Source: JAVDCA01 sp035293985 (GTDB lineage: Bacteria > Pseudomonadota > Alphaproteobacteria > Rhizobiales > Xanthobacteraceae). Taken from it: a DNA stretch of 64,000 bases. The stretch is from positions 124,001-188,000 of the forward strand of contig DATGLS010000025.1 in the NCBI GenBank assembly GCA_035293985.1, read 5' to 3'. A program made the translations under genes and the position numbers. The notes beneath the pieces were generated by a model, which worked only from the letters and a program-made list of their open reading frames with translations, was not told the DNA's origin and did not search any database. Below are positions 26,119-35,658 of this stretch, piece by piece; position 1 is the first letter of the stretch, and each line of letters begins with the position of its first letter.

Positions 26119-26157
26119 GCCGCCGTCGTCGCCCGCGTGCGAGGCGACGACGGCGGC
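26119..26157. repeat. 15-bp perfect inverted repeat in reductase/LysR gap
   Basis: GCCGCCGTCGTCGCC (26119-26133) and GGCGACGACGGCGGC (26143-26157) are exact reverse complements with a 9-nt loop. On the minus strand it lies in the leader of the reductase gene, 36 nt before its TTG start. No T run follows. It could be an operator for the adjacent LysR protein or a leader hairpin. Confidence 0.65.
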
Positions 26158-26264
26158 GGGGGTTTCGTGCGCATGATGCACCCGATTGCGCCCGGCGCGC
26201 TATATCGGCAATATTCGAAATTGGCTTAACCCTATAGCTTTTGGATCATATCCGGGGGCCGCCC

Positions 26265-27212
26265 ATGGACTGGGTCGACCGCATCGGCCGCCGCGTCAAG
26301 CTGCGCGACCTGCACGTTCTCCTCGCCGTCACCCAATGGGGCAGCATGGCGAAGGCGGCGCGCCATCTCGCCACCTCGCAACCGGTGCTGTCGAAGACCA
26401 TCGCCGAGCTCGAGCACGCGCTCGGCGTGCGCCTGCTCGATCGCAGCCCGCACGGCGTCGAGGCGACCATCTATGGCCGCGCCCTGATCAATCGCGGGCT
26501 TGCGATCTTTCACGAGCTGCGCGAGGGCCTCAAGGAGATCGAGTTCCTGGCCGATCCGGCTGCCGGCGAGTTGCGCGTCGGCTGCCCCGAGGCCATGAGC
26601 GCCGGCCTGCTGCCGGCCATCATGGAACGGCTCACGCAACGCGCGCCGCGCGTCACGCTCCAGGTCGTGCAGGCCAACACGGTGACGGAGGAGTTCCGCG
26701 AATTGCGTGGGCGCGGCGTCGATCTCATGCTCGGCCGCGTCTCCGGCGCGCTCGACGACGACCTCGCGGCCGAGACGCTCTACGCTGAACGCATGTTCGT
26801 GGTCGCCGGCGCCCACAGCCCGTGGGCGCGCCGGCGCAAGCTTACCCTCGCCGACCTCGCCGGCGCGACCTGGGTCAACGCGCCGGCGGAGAGTATCGTC
26901 GGTTCCTATCTCGCCGAGGTATTTGCCGCGCAGGGCCTCGCGCCGCCCCGCGTCGGCGTGGTGTCGTTCTCGATGTATCTGCGCAACACGCTGCTCGCCT
27001 CCGGTCGTTACGTCGCGCTGATGCCCGGCTCGGTGCTGCGGTTCTCCGCCGAGCGCTTCGCCCTGCGCGCCCTGCCGATCCGCCTGCCGCCCGTCGATGC
27101 CACCATCGCGATCGTCACGCTGAAGAACCGCACGCTGGGGCCGGTGGCCCAGCTTTTCGTCGCGTGCGCGCGCGAGGTGGCACGGCCGATCGCGAAGTCG
27201 CTCGCGTCTTAG
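26265..27212 (+). CDS. LysR-family regulator
   Basis: 315 residues. The helix-turn-helix lies at about 15-75 (VKLRDLHVLLAVTQWGSMAKAARHLATSQPVLSKTIAELE begins it), with the effector domain from about 95. The opening resembles the PcaQ/GbpR group of LysR proteins that control aromatic or sugar catabolism (inference). It is divergent from the reductase-VOC-VOC set and probably controls it. ATG at 26265 is preferred to the TTG 24 nt upstream because it matches the usual N terminus. Confidence 0.86.
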   Translation: MDWVDRIGRRVKLRDLHVLLAVTQWGSMAKAARHLATSQPVLSKTIAELEHALGVRLLDRSPHGVEATIYGRALINRGLAIFHELREGLKEIEFLADPAAGELRVGCPEAMSAGLLPAIMERLTQRAPRVTLQVVQANTVTEEFRELRGRGVDLMLGRVSGALDDDLAAETLYAERMFVVAGAHSPWARRRKLTLADLAGATWVNAPAESIVGSYLAEVFAAQGLAPPRVGVVSFSMYLRNTLLASGRYVALMPGSVLRFSAERFALRALPIRLPPVDATIAIVTLKNRTLGPVAQLFVACAREVARPIAKSLAS

Positions 27213-27330
27213 GCTCCTCGGCGGGCCGGGCAGCCCGGACGCGCGGGTCAGGTTCCCGGCGGAACTCCAATGGGGCACCCACAGTTGACTTCCGAGTCAC
27301 AAAAGAGTCAGCGCCACAGAGGAGTGGGCC

Positions 27331-27819
27331 ATGGCGAGCGAAGCCGATATCGACCGGGTGTGGGAGATCATGGACGACGTCTCCATCTGCATGGTCACGA
27401 CCCACGCCGGCGGAAAGATGCGCGCCCGCCCCATGCACGCGATCCCGGACCGCGACGAAGGCGAGATCTATTTCATCACCGATACGCGGGGTGCCAAGGA
27501 CGATGAGATCGCCGCGGCGCCCGACGTGTGTCTCGCCTTCGCCGACATCGGCGACAACAGCTATCTCAGCGTCACGGGCCGCGCCGAGACGATCCGCGAT
27601 CCCGACAAGGCCAAGGACCTGTGGAGCATCGAGGCGCAAGCCTGGTGGCCACGCGGCCCCCAGGACCCGAGCGTGCGCGTGCTCCGCGTCATTCCCGAGC
27701 AGGCCGAATTCTGGGATACGCGCGGCAACTCGATCACCGTTGCGCTCAAGCTCTTGACCGCGCGGATGACCGGACGTCGGCCCGATCTCGGCGAGAGCAA
27801 GAAGGTGCAGGTGCGATGA
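27331..27819 (+). CDS. Pyridoxamine-phosphate-oxidase-fold (general stress 26 type) protein
   Basis: 162 residues with the split-barrel flavin-binding pattern: residues 1-30 a helix then SICMVTTHAGGKMRARPMHA, followed by EGEIYFITDTRGAKDDEIAAAPDVCLAFADIGDNSYLSVTGRAE. This is the GS26-like group that binds FMN/FAD or F420-like cofactors. The short length and missing PLP-site residues argue against true PdxH. A GAGGAG Shine-Dalgarno is present. It ends just before a palindrome-rich gap and is convergent with argG. Confidence 0.82.
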   Translation: MASEADIDRVWEIMDDVSICMVTTHAGGKMRARPMHAIPDRDEGEIYFITDTRGAKDDEIAAAPDVCLAFADIGDNSYLSVTGRAETIRDPDKAKDLWSIEAQAWWPRGPQDPSVRVLRVIPEQAEFWDTRGNSITVALKLLTARMTGRRPDLGESKKVQVR

Positions 27820-27821
27820 TC

Positions 27822-27956
27822 TCTACCCTCCCCTGAAGGAGGAGGGTCGCCGCGCGCAGCGCCGGCGGTGGGGTGACGGCGCCACCCCCACCCGATCCGC
27901 GCCTGCGGCGCGGATCGACCTTCCCCTGCAGGGCCCTGCAGGAGGAGGTGAAGAGA
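27822..27956. repeat. GC-rich intergenic palindromes before argG 3' end
   Basis: Successive short palindromes: ACCCTCCC..GGAGGGT, GGTGGGGT..ACCCCCACC, GATCCGCGCC..GGCGCGGATC and CCTGCAGGGCCCTGCAGG. They occupy the gap between the convergent GS26-like and argG genes. They are likely folded RNA in either transcript and may act as a bidirectional terminator; no T runs are seen. Confidence 0.6.
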
Positions 27957-27958
27957 GC

Positions 27959-29191
<1,233 letters not shown>

Positions 29192-29250
29192 CTTGGTCTC
29201 CCGAAAGCCCTTTCGCGCGAGCCCGCTTTATAGGCGGAACCGACGCCGCT

Positions 29251-30153
29251 TCAAGCCGCGATCCCGGCGAGCCGCGCCTTGATGCGCGGCACGGCAAAGT
29301 CGCGAAAGGCGCGCAATTTCTGCGGCAGCATGCGTCCGCCCGCGTGGACGAGATGGACCGGCGAGGGCTCCGGCTCGAACGCGGTCAGCGCCAGGGCAAG
29401 CTTGCCGGCACGCAACGCTTCCTCAGCCTGATAGGAGAGCACGCGAGTGATGCCCAGGCTCGCGACCGAGGCGTCGATCGCAGCCTCCGCGGTGTTGACG
29501 ACGAGGCGCGCGCGTACTGCGACGGACCTCTCCGCCTTGCCCTGCGTGAACCGCCACGAGGCACCCGACACGCCTTCGAACGCGATGCAGTCATGCGCCG
29601 CCAGATCCGCCGGCGCCTGCGGCACGCCGCGGGCCGCGAAATAGCCTGGGCTCGCGCAGACGACCCGGCGGATGGCGCCGAGCCGCGTCGCCAGGAGGCT
29701 CGAGTCGGGCAGCGCGCCGATGCGCACGGCGACGTCGATGTGCTCCTCCAGCAGGTTGACGGTGTGGTCCGACAGCGTGAGGCGGACGGCGATCTCCGCA
29801 TAGGCGCGCAGGAAGTCGATCACCACCGGCAGCACATGCAGGCGCCCGAACACGATCGGCGCCGTCACGATCAGCTCACCGCGCGGCGCACTGTACTCGC
29901 CTGCTGCGGCGCGCTCGGCCTCGTCGACCTCCTCGAGGATGCGGCGGCAGGCCGCCACATAGCCGTCGCCCGCCTCGGTGAGCGTCAGCCGCCGGCTCGT
30001 GCGGGTCAGAAGCCGCGTGCCGAGGTGCGTCTCGAGCTCCGAGACCTTGCGGCTCACCGTGGCGAGCGGCACGCGCAGGCGCCGCGCCGCCGCCGACAGG
30101 CTGCCGGCCTCGACGGCGGCGATCAGGATCGACATGGCTTCGAGACGGTCCAT
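29251..30153 (-). CDS. LysR-family regulator divergent from PPOX-fold gene
   Basis: 300 residues. N-terminal helix-turn-helix MDRLEAMSILIAAVEAGSLSA through ETHLGTRLLTRTSRRL, of the subgroup with VPLATVSRKVSELE in the recognition helix, then the effector domain. A 7-bp perfect palindrome (30163-30181) lies 10 bp before its start in the gap shared with the divergent 30255 gene. ATG at 30153 is chosen because upstream codons are intergenic. Confidence 0.88.
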   Translation of the reverse strand: MDRLEAMSILIAAVEAGSLSAAARRLRVPLATVSRKVSELETHLGTRLLTRTSRRLTLTEAGDGYVAACRRILEEVDEAERAAAGEYSAPRGELIVTAPIVFGRLHVLPVVIDFLRAYAEIAVRLTLSDHTVNLLEEHIDVAVRIGALPDSSLLATRLGAIRRVVCASPGYFAARGVPQAPADLAAHDCIAFEGVSGASWRFTQGKAERSVAVRARLVVNTAEAAIDASVASLGITRVLSYQAEEALRAGKLALALTAFEPEPSPVHLVHAGGRMLPQKLRAFRDFAVPRIKARLAGIAA

Positions 30154-30162
30154 GAGCGCGCC

Positions 30163-30181
30163 CCTTCCGTATTTCGGAAGG
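30163..30181. promoter_or_regulatory. LysR-type operator candidate
   Basis: A perfect palindrome CCTTCCG-TATTT-CGGAAGG with the T-N11-A arrangement (TTCCG-n5-CGGAA). It lies between the LysR start (30153) and the divergent PPOX-fold gene (30255), the expected place for the regulator to bind. Confidence 0.6.
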
Positions 30182-30254
30182 ATGAGTACCAAATATGCTG
30201 GATTATCGTGGAATGCGAGAGGTCTATTTGAATGCCGTACCTCGGAGGTGTCCC

Positions 30255-30875
30255 ATGCACTTGATCGATCCGCCATCGAGCGACGTCGCCTTCACGCCGA
30301 GCGTGAAGGCCGTGCAGCTTCGCAAAGGCCTGCGTCCGGTTCATCGCGCGATCGAGGAGCGCGGCGGCTTCGCGACCCGCATCACGCCCGACCTTGCGGG
30401 CTTCATCGCGGCTCAGACCAGCGTCTTCCTCGGCACCGCGAGTCGCGACGGCCAGCCCTACATCCAGCATCGCGGCGGGCCGCCCGGCTTCCTGCAGGTG
30501 CTCGACGATCACACCATCGCGTTCGCGGATTTTGCCGGCAACCGGCAATACATCACGCTCGGCAATCTCGGCGAGAACCCCAAGGCCTATCTTTTCCTGA
30601 TCGACTATGCGCACCGCCGTCGCATCAAGCTGTGGGGCGAAGCGCGCGTGGTCGAGGACGACGCCGATCTGATCGCGCGTCTCATGCCGGCCGACTACAA
30701 GGCGCGCCCCGAGCAGGCGATCCTGTTCACGCTCGCGGCGTGGAACGCGAATTGTCCGCAGCACATCCCGCAGCGGTTCGACGCCGCCGACGTGGCCGCC
30801 GCGCTCGCGGAGCGCGACCGGCGGATTGCCGAGCTCGAGGCGGAGGTGGCGCGGCTGCGCTCAGGGACGAGCTAG
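30255..30875 (+). CDS. PPOX-fold flavoprotein with C-terminal coiled coil
   Basis: 206 residues. The split-barrel core (about 55-155) has SVFLGTASRDGQPYIQHRGGPPGFLQVLDDHTIAFADFAGN, typical of the pyridoxamine-5'-phosphate-oxidase-related group. The last 35 residues form a heptad-like helix (AALAERDRRIAELEAEVARLRSG), probably for oligomerisation. The start at 30255 has GGAGGTGTCCC upstream; the longer frame is in the operator region. It is divergent from a LysR gene, its likely regulator, and its last 15 nt overlap the convergent protease gene. Confidence 0.83.
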   Translation: MHLIDPPSSDVAFTPSVKAVQLRKGLRPVHRAIEERGGFATRITPDLAGFIAAQTSVFLGTASRDGQPYIQHRGGPPGFLQVLDDHTIAFADFAGNRQYITLGNLGENPKAYLFLIDYAHRRRIKLWGEARVVEDDADLIARLMPADYKARPEQAILFTLAAWNANCPQHIPQRFDAADVAAALAERDRRIAELEAEVARLRSGTS

Positions 30876-32180
30876 TCGCGGTCGGGTGTCAGCGGCTGCG
30901 ACGCCGCCCGACGCGAGGTAGGCGAGGTATTGCTGGTACGTGATGTAGCGCGAGGCCGTGATCTTTCCGTCCGGATGGAAGCCGACGAGATCGATCTGAC
31001 CGTCATAGTTGGTGTCGTAGAACGAGATGTCCCACTTCCCGTCGCGATCGAGGTCCTCCACGATGATGTCGGTCTTGCCGTCGTAGTTGCTGTCGATGTA
31101 GGCGACGATCGGCGACTTCGGATCAGTAGGGGTCACGATCACGACATCCGCGATATTGTCGCAATTGGTGTCGATGCCGACCTTGTAGTCCTGCCCCTTC
31201 TTCCATGAGGCATCGAGCTTGCTCTCGTAGATCACCATCGCGTTGCAGTTGGGCGGGACGGCGGCCTTGCGCGCCAGCTTGGGCGCGGGCGCGCTCGCCG
31301 CAGGCGGGGATACGCTCGTCGCCGGCGCCGGTGCGCTCAGCGCGCCGACGAACGGCGCGATGTCGACCACCGAGATCGCAAAGTTGAGATTCTCGCCTTC
31401 GGTGTCCTTGAAGGAATTCACGCCGAGAATGCGCCCAGAGTCGCCGATCAGCGGCCCGCCCGAATTCCCGGGGCTGATCGGCGTCTGCGTCTGGATGACG
31501 TCGGCGCGGTGCTTGTTCGGATCGTCCTTGCCTTGCCACTTGAAGTCGTTGCGGATCTGGCTGATCAGCCCGCGCGTATAGGTCCAGGCCTCGCCCGACG
31601 GATGCCCGATCGCGTGCACATCCGCGCCGACCTGGATTTCGCTCGGGCTGCCGAGCTCCAGAGGCTTGATCCCCTTCGGCATCATCGTGAGCCTGAGCAG
31701 CGCGAGGTCATGCGTCGCATCGGTCTTGACGACGTCGGCGCGCACGAGGCCGTCGAGATCGATCGGGGCGCCCTCGGTCGGCGGCTTGAACAGGATGCCG
31801 ACCATGCGGCTCGAGCCGACCACGTGCCAGTTGGTGAGGATCAGCCCGTTGCCGAGATAGCTGCCGGAGCCGAGCTTGTTGTCGAACGTGACGATCAGCA
31901 CCACCGCGGGCGCCGCCGCGCGATAGATCGCGATTTCCTGGGCGCCGCGTGTCGCCAGTGCACCCTGGTCGGCGAGTCGCCGCGCCAATGCGTTGCGGAT
32001 GACCTCGCCGGGTAGTGCCTCGACGGCGTCGTCCCAGGTCGCCGCCGGCGTCGCGGGACCGGCCATGCCAATCGACGGCAAGGGTTGGCCCAGCGATTGC
32101 GGCTCGGCGGCGCCCGCGGCGCAGGTGACGAGCGACACAACCGTAGCTAGGATCAGCGCCGATATGGTTTGGGCTTTCAT
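30861..32180 (-). CDS. Exported trypsin-like serine protease with Asp-rich repeat domain
   Basis: 439 residues. Signal peptide 1-25. A DegP/HtrA-like chymotrypsin-fold domain (about 85-280) has the complete triad: H119 in LTNWHVVGSS, D158 in ATHDLALL and S240 in SPGNSGGPL. A Pro/Ala linker (282-310) leads to a C-terminal domain with four Asp-rich units: DTNCDNIADV, DSNYDGKTDI, DLDRDGKWDI and DTNYDGQIDL, similar to calcium-binding loops. No PDZ domain. Start at 32180 has GGAG upstream. It is divergent from the CHAT gene with only 13 nt between start codons, which points to joint control. The protease assignment is firm; its target is unknown. Confidence 0.85.
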   Translation of the reverse strand: MKAQTISALILATVVSLVTCAAGAAEPQSLGQPLPSIGMAGPATPAATWDDAVEALPGEVIRNALARRLADQGALATRGAQEIAIYRAAAPAVVLIVTFDNKLGSGSYLGNGLILTNWHVVGSSRMVGILFKPPTEGAPIDLDGLVRADVVKTDATHDLALLRLTMMPKGIKPLELGSPSEIQVGADVHAIGHPSGEAWTYTRGLISQIRNDFKWQGKDDPNKHRADVIQTQTPISPGNSGGPLIGDSGRILGVNSFKDTEGENLNFAISVVDIAPFVGALSAPAPATSVSPPAASAPAPKLARKAAVPPNCNAMVIYESKLDASWKKGQDYKVGIDTNCDNIADVVIVTPTDPKSPIVAYIDSNYDGKTDIIVEDLDRDGKWDISFYDTNYDGQIDLVGFHPDGKITASRYITYQQYLAYLASGGVAAADTRPRLARP

Positions 32181-32193
32181 CCGGCTCCCCCCG

Positions 32194-35106
32194 ATGGCCA
32201 AACGAGCTTACCTAATCGTCGCATTTGTCGCGTGGCTTTTCGCCCTGATTATGGCGGCGCCCGCGGCGGCGGAGCAAGCCGAAACGGCTGCGACGGTCAA
32301 ACGAAAGGCTTTTGAGCTCTACCAGCACGGGCGAGTTCTGCAGGCTGCGCGGATGGAGGAGGCCGCAAGCCGCGCGGCCACGGACGCTGGCGACCGTGTT
32401 TCGCTGGAGGTCGATGCGGTCGACATGTGCGCGACGGCGGGCGATTGGGATTGCGTCGCGCAGGGTGTCGATGCGGCGTTGCGGGTGGTCGCTGCGAATT
32501 CCCAACTCGATCTCTATCGCCCACGCCTTCTGGCCAGCTGGCTGCGGCTCCAGGTGTGGCGCGCGGACGATGCCGCGATCGCAAGATTTCTTCACGATCC
32601 ATACGCTCAGACGCTCGTCGATTCGATCCGGAATCCGATCGACCTCGCAATGGTCGAGCTGGCGCTGCACGACTGGTACGCGCGCAAGAACGACGTGACG
32701 GCCGCAGAGCACAGCCTTGACCTCGTGCGGACGGCGCTATTGCGCATGGATGGGCGCTACAGCACCTATGACAAGGCGCGGGTCCTGGTGGGCCTCATTC
32801 AGTCTCTGCGGTTCAGCAACGACGTCTCCGGCGCGACGGCACTGGCGATGCGTGTCGACGCATACATCGCCAAAAGTCTTCCGCACGACAGCGCGGAATA
32901 TGCCCAGTATGTCTTTGAGAGGGCGGAGCTGTCCTCCTATTGGGGTCACTACGAGACGACCGGGCCTGCTTTCAGAGAAGCAATCGCGGCGATCGAACGG
33001 CTCGATATATCAGATCGAGAGAAGGCCTACCGGCTCGCAATCGCGAACGGGATGGCGTCCGCGGCGTTTGCATTCAACGGCAAGCTCGACGAGGCCCGGG
33101 CGGTTCTTGCTCGGCATCCGCTGCAGGCGCAGAAGCAGGCGATACTCGCGCGCGGCTCGTTCGCGAACATGGCGGAGTTCTACTTCGCGGTTTCTGACGT
33201 CTTCGTCGGAATCGACGCGCGGAGGGCGCCCGATCTGCGCTGGAAGCCGATTTTCGACAAGCATGTCGGTTGGAACATCGACCCTGCCGCACGGCGCCAG
33301 CTCGGAGCTTTTCGCGACTACACGCGCGCCAAGCTCGCGACATGGAGCGGGCAGCGTGCCGACGCCGTGAGGTTTTTGAAGCTCGCGGCGCACCAGTGGC
33401 TCGACGAATACAACGCCGCCTTGCGTGCCGGATTCGAGGAATTTCCACTGCCAAACTTGCTCGACATGCTGATCGCCGGGGCCGGCCTCGACGCTGCGGC
33501 GTTGGCCGACGATGCAGATGGGGTCGAGCTGATGCTCGAGGGCAGCGAACTGCAGCAGCGTACTCTACGCCACGCGCTCGTCGATGCTGCGGTCCTGCTC
33601 GATTCGCAAGAGGACCCGGCGGCGCGCCGCGACGCCAAGGCCTATCTCGAGTTGGTGCGCCGCAAGCGCGCCTGGGAAATCGATCGGATCGGCGCGTCGC
33701 TTGAAAGTTCTGCGACCGCCGACAGTGCCGAGCTGGTCCGTCAGTACACCCGGGCGGTGACGGACATCACGGCCTTGAAAGATCGACTGCGTCGCAATCC
33801 TCGCCTTATGCCGACCAGCGGCCTCCCGACAGTGGCGGAGTTGCAGCGCGCGCTTGCGCCGGAAGATGCTTATGTAGCCTATTATCTTTCGGTGTCGGGG
33901 CTGGGCAAGCTGTGCATCACCCCGCACGGGGTCTTTCATTCGTCGGCGCCGTTCCCGTCGAGCTTCGTAGCCGACGTCAAGCTCCTCGAGTTCGCGACCG
34001 CCGCGAGCTACCCGGCAAATCCCACGCTCGATGCGCAATATCCGGTCTCGTCGGCATTGAATGTGGAGCAGTTTCTATTCGGCGGGCTGGAAGCGTGCCT
34101 GCGTCCTGGAACGCACGTGATCGTGATGATGCCCGAGTGGCTTTCAAGTGTGCCGCTCGGCGCGCTGCTCGACGCGCCGCCGCCGCGCGCCGCCGAAGGC
34201 TATGATCTCGCCAAGGCGCACTGGATGATCCGCGATCTGAGCTTTTCGCAGGTGCTGTCGGCGCGCCAGTATCTCGCCACGGTGAGATACCTGCACCGCG
34301 CTCCGGCGCCACGGGCGTACCTCGCCGTCGGCGATCCGAAGCTCGATCAGGCGCGTCTTGCGCAACTCGCATCGACGTCAGCGTTTCGTGGCGTGGGCGC
34401 CGTCACGGGTCTGACCGGTCTTCCCGAGCTTCCTGAGACCGCCGAAGAGCTCAAAGCAGTTGCGGCCCTGGTCCATGCGCCGGCTTCTGACGTGCTCCTG
34501 CACGAGGCAGCGACCGAGCAGGCGCTCCGCAGCAGGCCGCTTGATGAATACGATGTCCTGCATGTCGCGACCCATGGGCTGCTCGCGGCGGATCTGGCTG
34601 GTTTGACCGAGCCGGCATTGGTGTTGACGCCTGTCAACCCCGATGACGCGTCAAATGACGGCCTGCTCACGTCCTCGGAGATTGCCCAGCTCCCGCTCAA
34701 CGCGCGGCTGGTCGTCCTCTCGGCGTGCAACACCGCCAAACCCGGCATCGCCATCGTGAGCTCGGGTATGCAAGACTTGCAGACTGCTTTCACGGTCGCA
34801 GGCGCGTCGACCGTGCTGGCATCGCTGTGGCCAATCGACTCGCCGACGGCGCGCGACATCACGGTGCGCTTTTTCGCGGAATGGCGCTCGCCGCAGGGCG
34901 CCGGCGCGGCTGAGGCGCTTGCCCGCGCCACGCGCGCCTACCTTGCGGCGGCCGACGCGCCGCATCAGCATCCGCGCTTCTGGGCCCCGTTCGTGGTGCT
35001 CGGTAATGGCGACGTGCGTGGTGCGCCGGGCGAGGCGGCGGCGACGCCGAGCGCTGCAATGGCCGCGCCGGCCACTGGGGAGCTGATCCCGGCAAGCGGC
35101 CGATAA
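32194..35106 (+). CDS. Exported TPR-CHAT (caspase-like) protein
   Basis: 970 residues. N-terminal signal peptide (MAKRAYLIVAFVAWLFALIMAAPAAA). A long helical-repeat region (about 30-560) has TPR-like pairs such as ARRDAKAYLELVRRKRAWEI. A C-terminal CHAT domain (about 600-950) carries the caspase-type dyad: H794 in HVATHGLLAADL and C845 in VVLSACNTAKPG, 51 residues apart, followed by SLWPIDSPTARDI and FWAPFVVLGNG. CHAT domains are cysteine proteases, seen for example in separase-like and Craspase-type effectors. Export makes a periplasmic role likely. No Shine-Dalgarno is visible at 32194; ATG at 32164 in the same frame is an alternative. It is divergent from the trypsin-like protease. Confidence 0.85.
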   Translation: MAKRAYLIVAFVAWLFALIMAAPAAAEQAETAATVKRKAFELYQHGRVLQAARMEEAASRAATDAGDRVSLEVDAVDMCATAGDWDCVAQGVDAALRVVAANSQLDLYRPRLLASWLRLQVWRADDAAIARFLHDPYAQTLVDSIRNPIDLAMVELALHDWYARKNDVTAAEHSLDLVRTALLRMDGRYSTYDKARVLVGLIQSLRFSNDVSGATALAMRVDAYIAKSLPHDSAEYAQYVFERAELSSYWGHYETTGPAFREAIAAIERLDISDREKAYRLAIANGMASAAFAFNGKLDEARAVLARHPLQAQKQAILARGSFANMAEFYFAVSDVFVGIDARRAPDLRWKPIFDKHVGWNIDPAARRQLGAFRDYTRAKLATWSGQRADAVRFLKLAAHQWLDEYNAALRAGFEEFPLPNLLDMLIAGAGLDAAALADDADGVELMLEGSELQQRTLRHALVDAAVLLDSQEDPAARRDAKAYLELVRRKRAWEIDRIGASLESSATADSAELVRQYTRAVTDITALKDRLRRNPRLMPTSGLPTVAELQRALAPEDAYVAYYLSVSGLGKLCITPHGVFHSSAPFPSSFVADVKLLEFATAASYPANPTLDAQYPVSSALNVEQFLFGGLEACLRPGTHVIVMMPEWLSSVPLGALLDAPPPRAAEGYDLAKAHWMIRDLSFSQVLSARQYLATVRYLHRAPAPRAYLAVGDPKLDQARLAQLASTSAFRGVGAVTGLTGLPELPETAEELKAVAALVHAPASDVLLHEAATEQALRSRPLDEYDVLHVATHGLLAADLAGLTEPALVLTPVNPDDASNDGLLTSSEIAQLPLNARLVVLSACNTAKPGIAIVSSGMQDLQTAFTVAGASTVLASLWPIDSPTARDITVRFFAEWRSPQGAGAAEALARATRAYLAAADAPHQHPRFWAPFVVLGNGDVRGAPGEAAATPSAAMAAPATGELIPASGR

Positions 35107-35200
35107 GATCGCCGCTCTGCACGCCGCGGTAGCAATTTTCTGCTTGTGTTCCTGCTTTGTTCTAGTATAGTCGCCCCGCCAACACCCAATGGAGGGCGTC

Positions 35201-35506
35201 ATGAAGTCAGTGATCAGTGCGACCATCCTGTGTTTCGCCATCGGTACCGGCGGGGCGCTCGCGCAGGTTCCGGCGGCCCCAGCCGCTGCCCCCGTGGCGG
35301 CGCCAGCCGAGGCGGCCACGCCGGCAACCACCAACACTGCAAAGCCGAAGCTCAGCCCTGACGAGAAGAAGAAGATTTCGCAGGAATGCTCCGCGCAGGC
35401 CAATGAGAAGAGCCTGCACGGCAAGGACCGTCGCACCTTCCGCGCCGGCTGCATCAAGCGCGGCGGCCTCGCGGCAGCACGTGCTCAGCCTGGCGACAAT
35501 GGGTGA
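35201..35506 (+). CDS. Secreted PsiF-repeat protein
   Basis: 101 residues. Signal peptide 1-21, an Ala/Pro-rich linker (22-48), then one PsiF-type module LSPDEKKKISQECSAQANEK with the paired cysteines in CSAQANEKSLHGKDRRTFRAGC. PsiF proteins are induced by phosphate starvation in E. coli; their role is unknown. The start at 35201 has GGAGGG upstream. It lies 94 bp downstream of the CHAT gene on the same strand and might be co-transcribed. Confidence 0.8.
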   Translation: MKSVISATILCFAIGTGGALAQVPAAPAAAPVAAPAEAATPATTNTAKPKLSPDEKKKISQECSAQANEKSLHGKDRRTFRAGCIKRGGLAAARAQPGDNG

Positions 35507-35606
35507 GGCGGCGGGCGGCAGATCGAAAGTGCCAACAAGGACGGGTGCCGGCGAGAGCGTCTCGTCGGCACTCGAGCACGCGACTTGTTGTCGGAATTGT
35601 CGCGGC

Positions 35607-35658
35607 TTGTCTATGCGGCTTATCTATGCGGCTTGGCTATGCGGCTTGGCTATGCGGC
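35607..35658. repeat. Four 13-nt tandem repeats
   Basis: Units 35607-35619, 35620-35632, 35633-35645 and 35646-35658 follow TTGKCTATGCGGC; the last two are identical TTGGCTATGCGGC and the first two differ at one or two bases. The array contains the stop codon (35650-35652) of the minus-strand response regulator, so changes in repeat number could alter that gene's end. Four units only and no spacers: not a CRISPR. Confidence 0.8.

Noticed and set aside
30861..35106. A type III-E CRISPR (Craspase-like) TPR-CHAT system
   Set aside because: No Cas7-11-like gene or CRISPR array is present and the CHAT protein has an export signal, so this is a different context.
35607..35658. Short tandem array as a possible CRISPR
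   Set aside because: The units are contiguous 13-mers without spacers, only four, and no cas gene is present.
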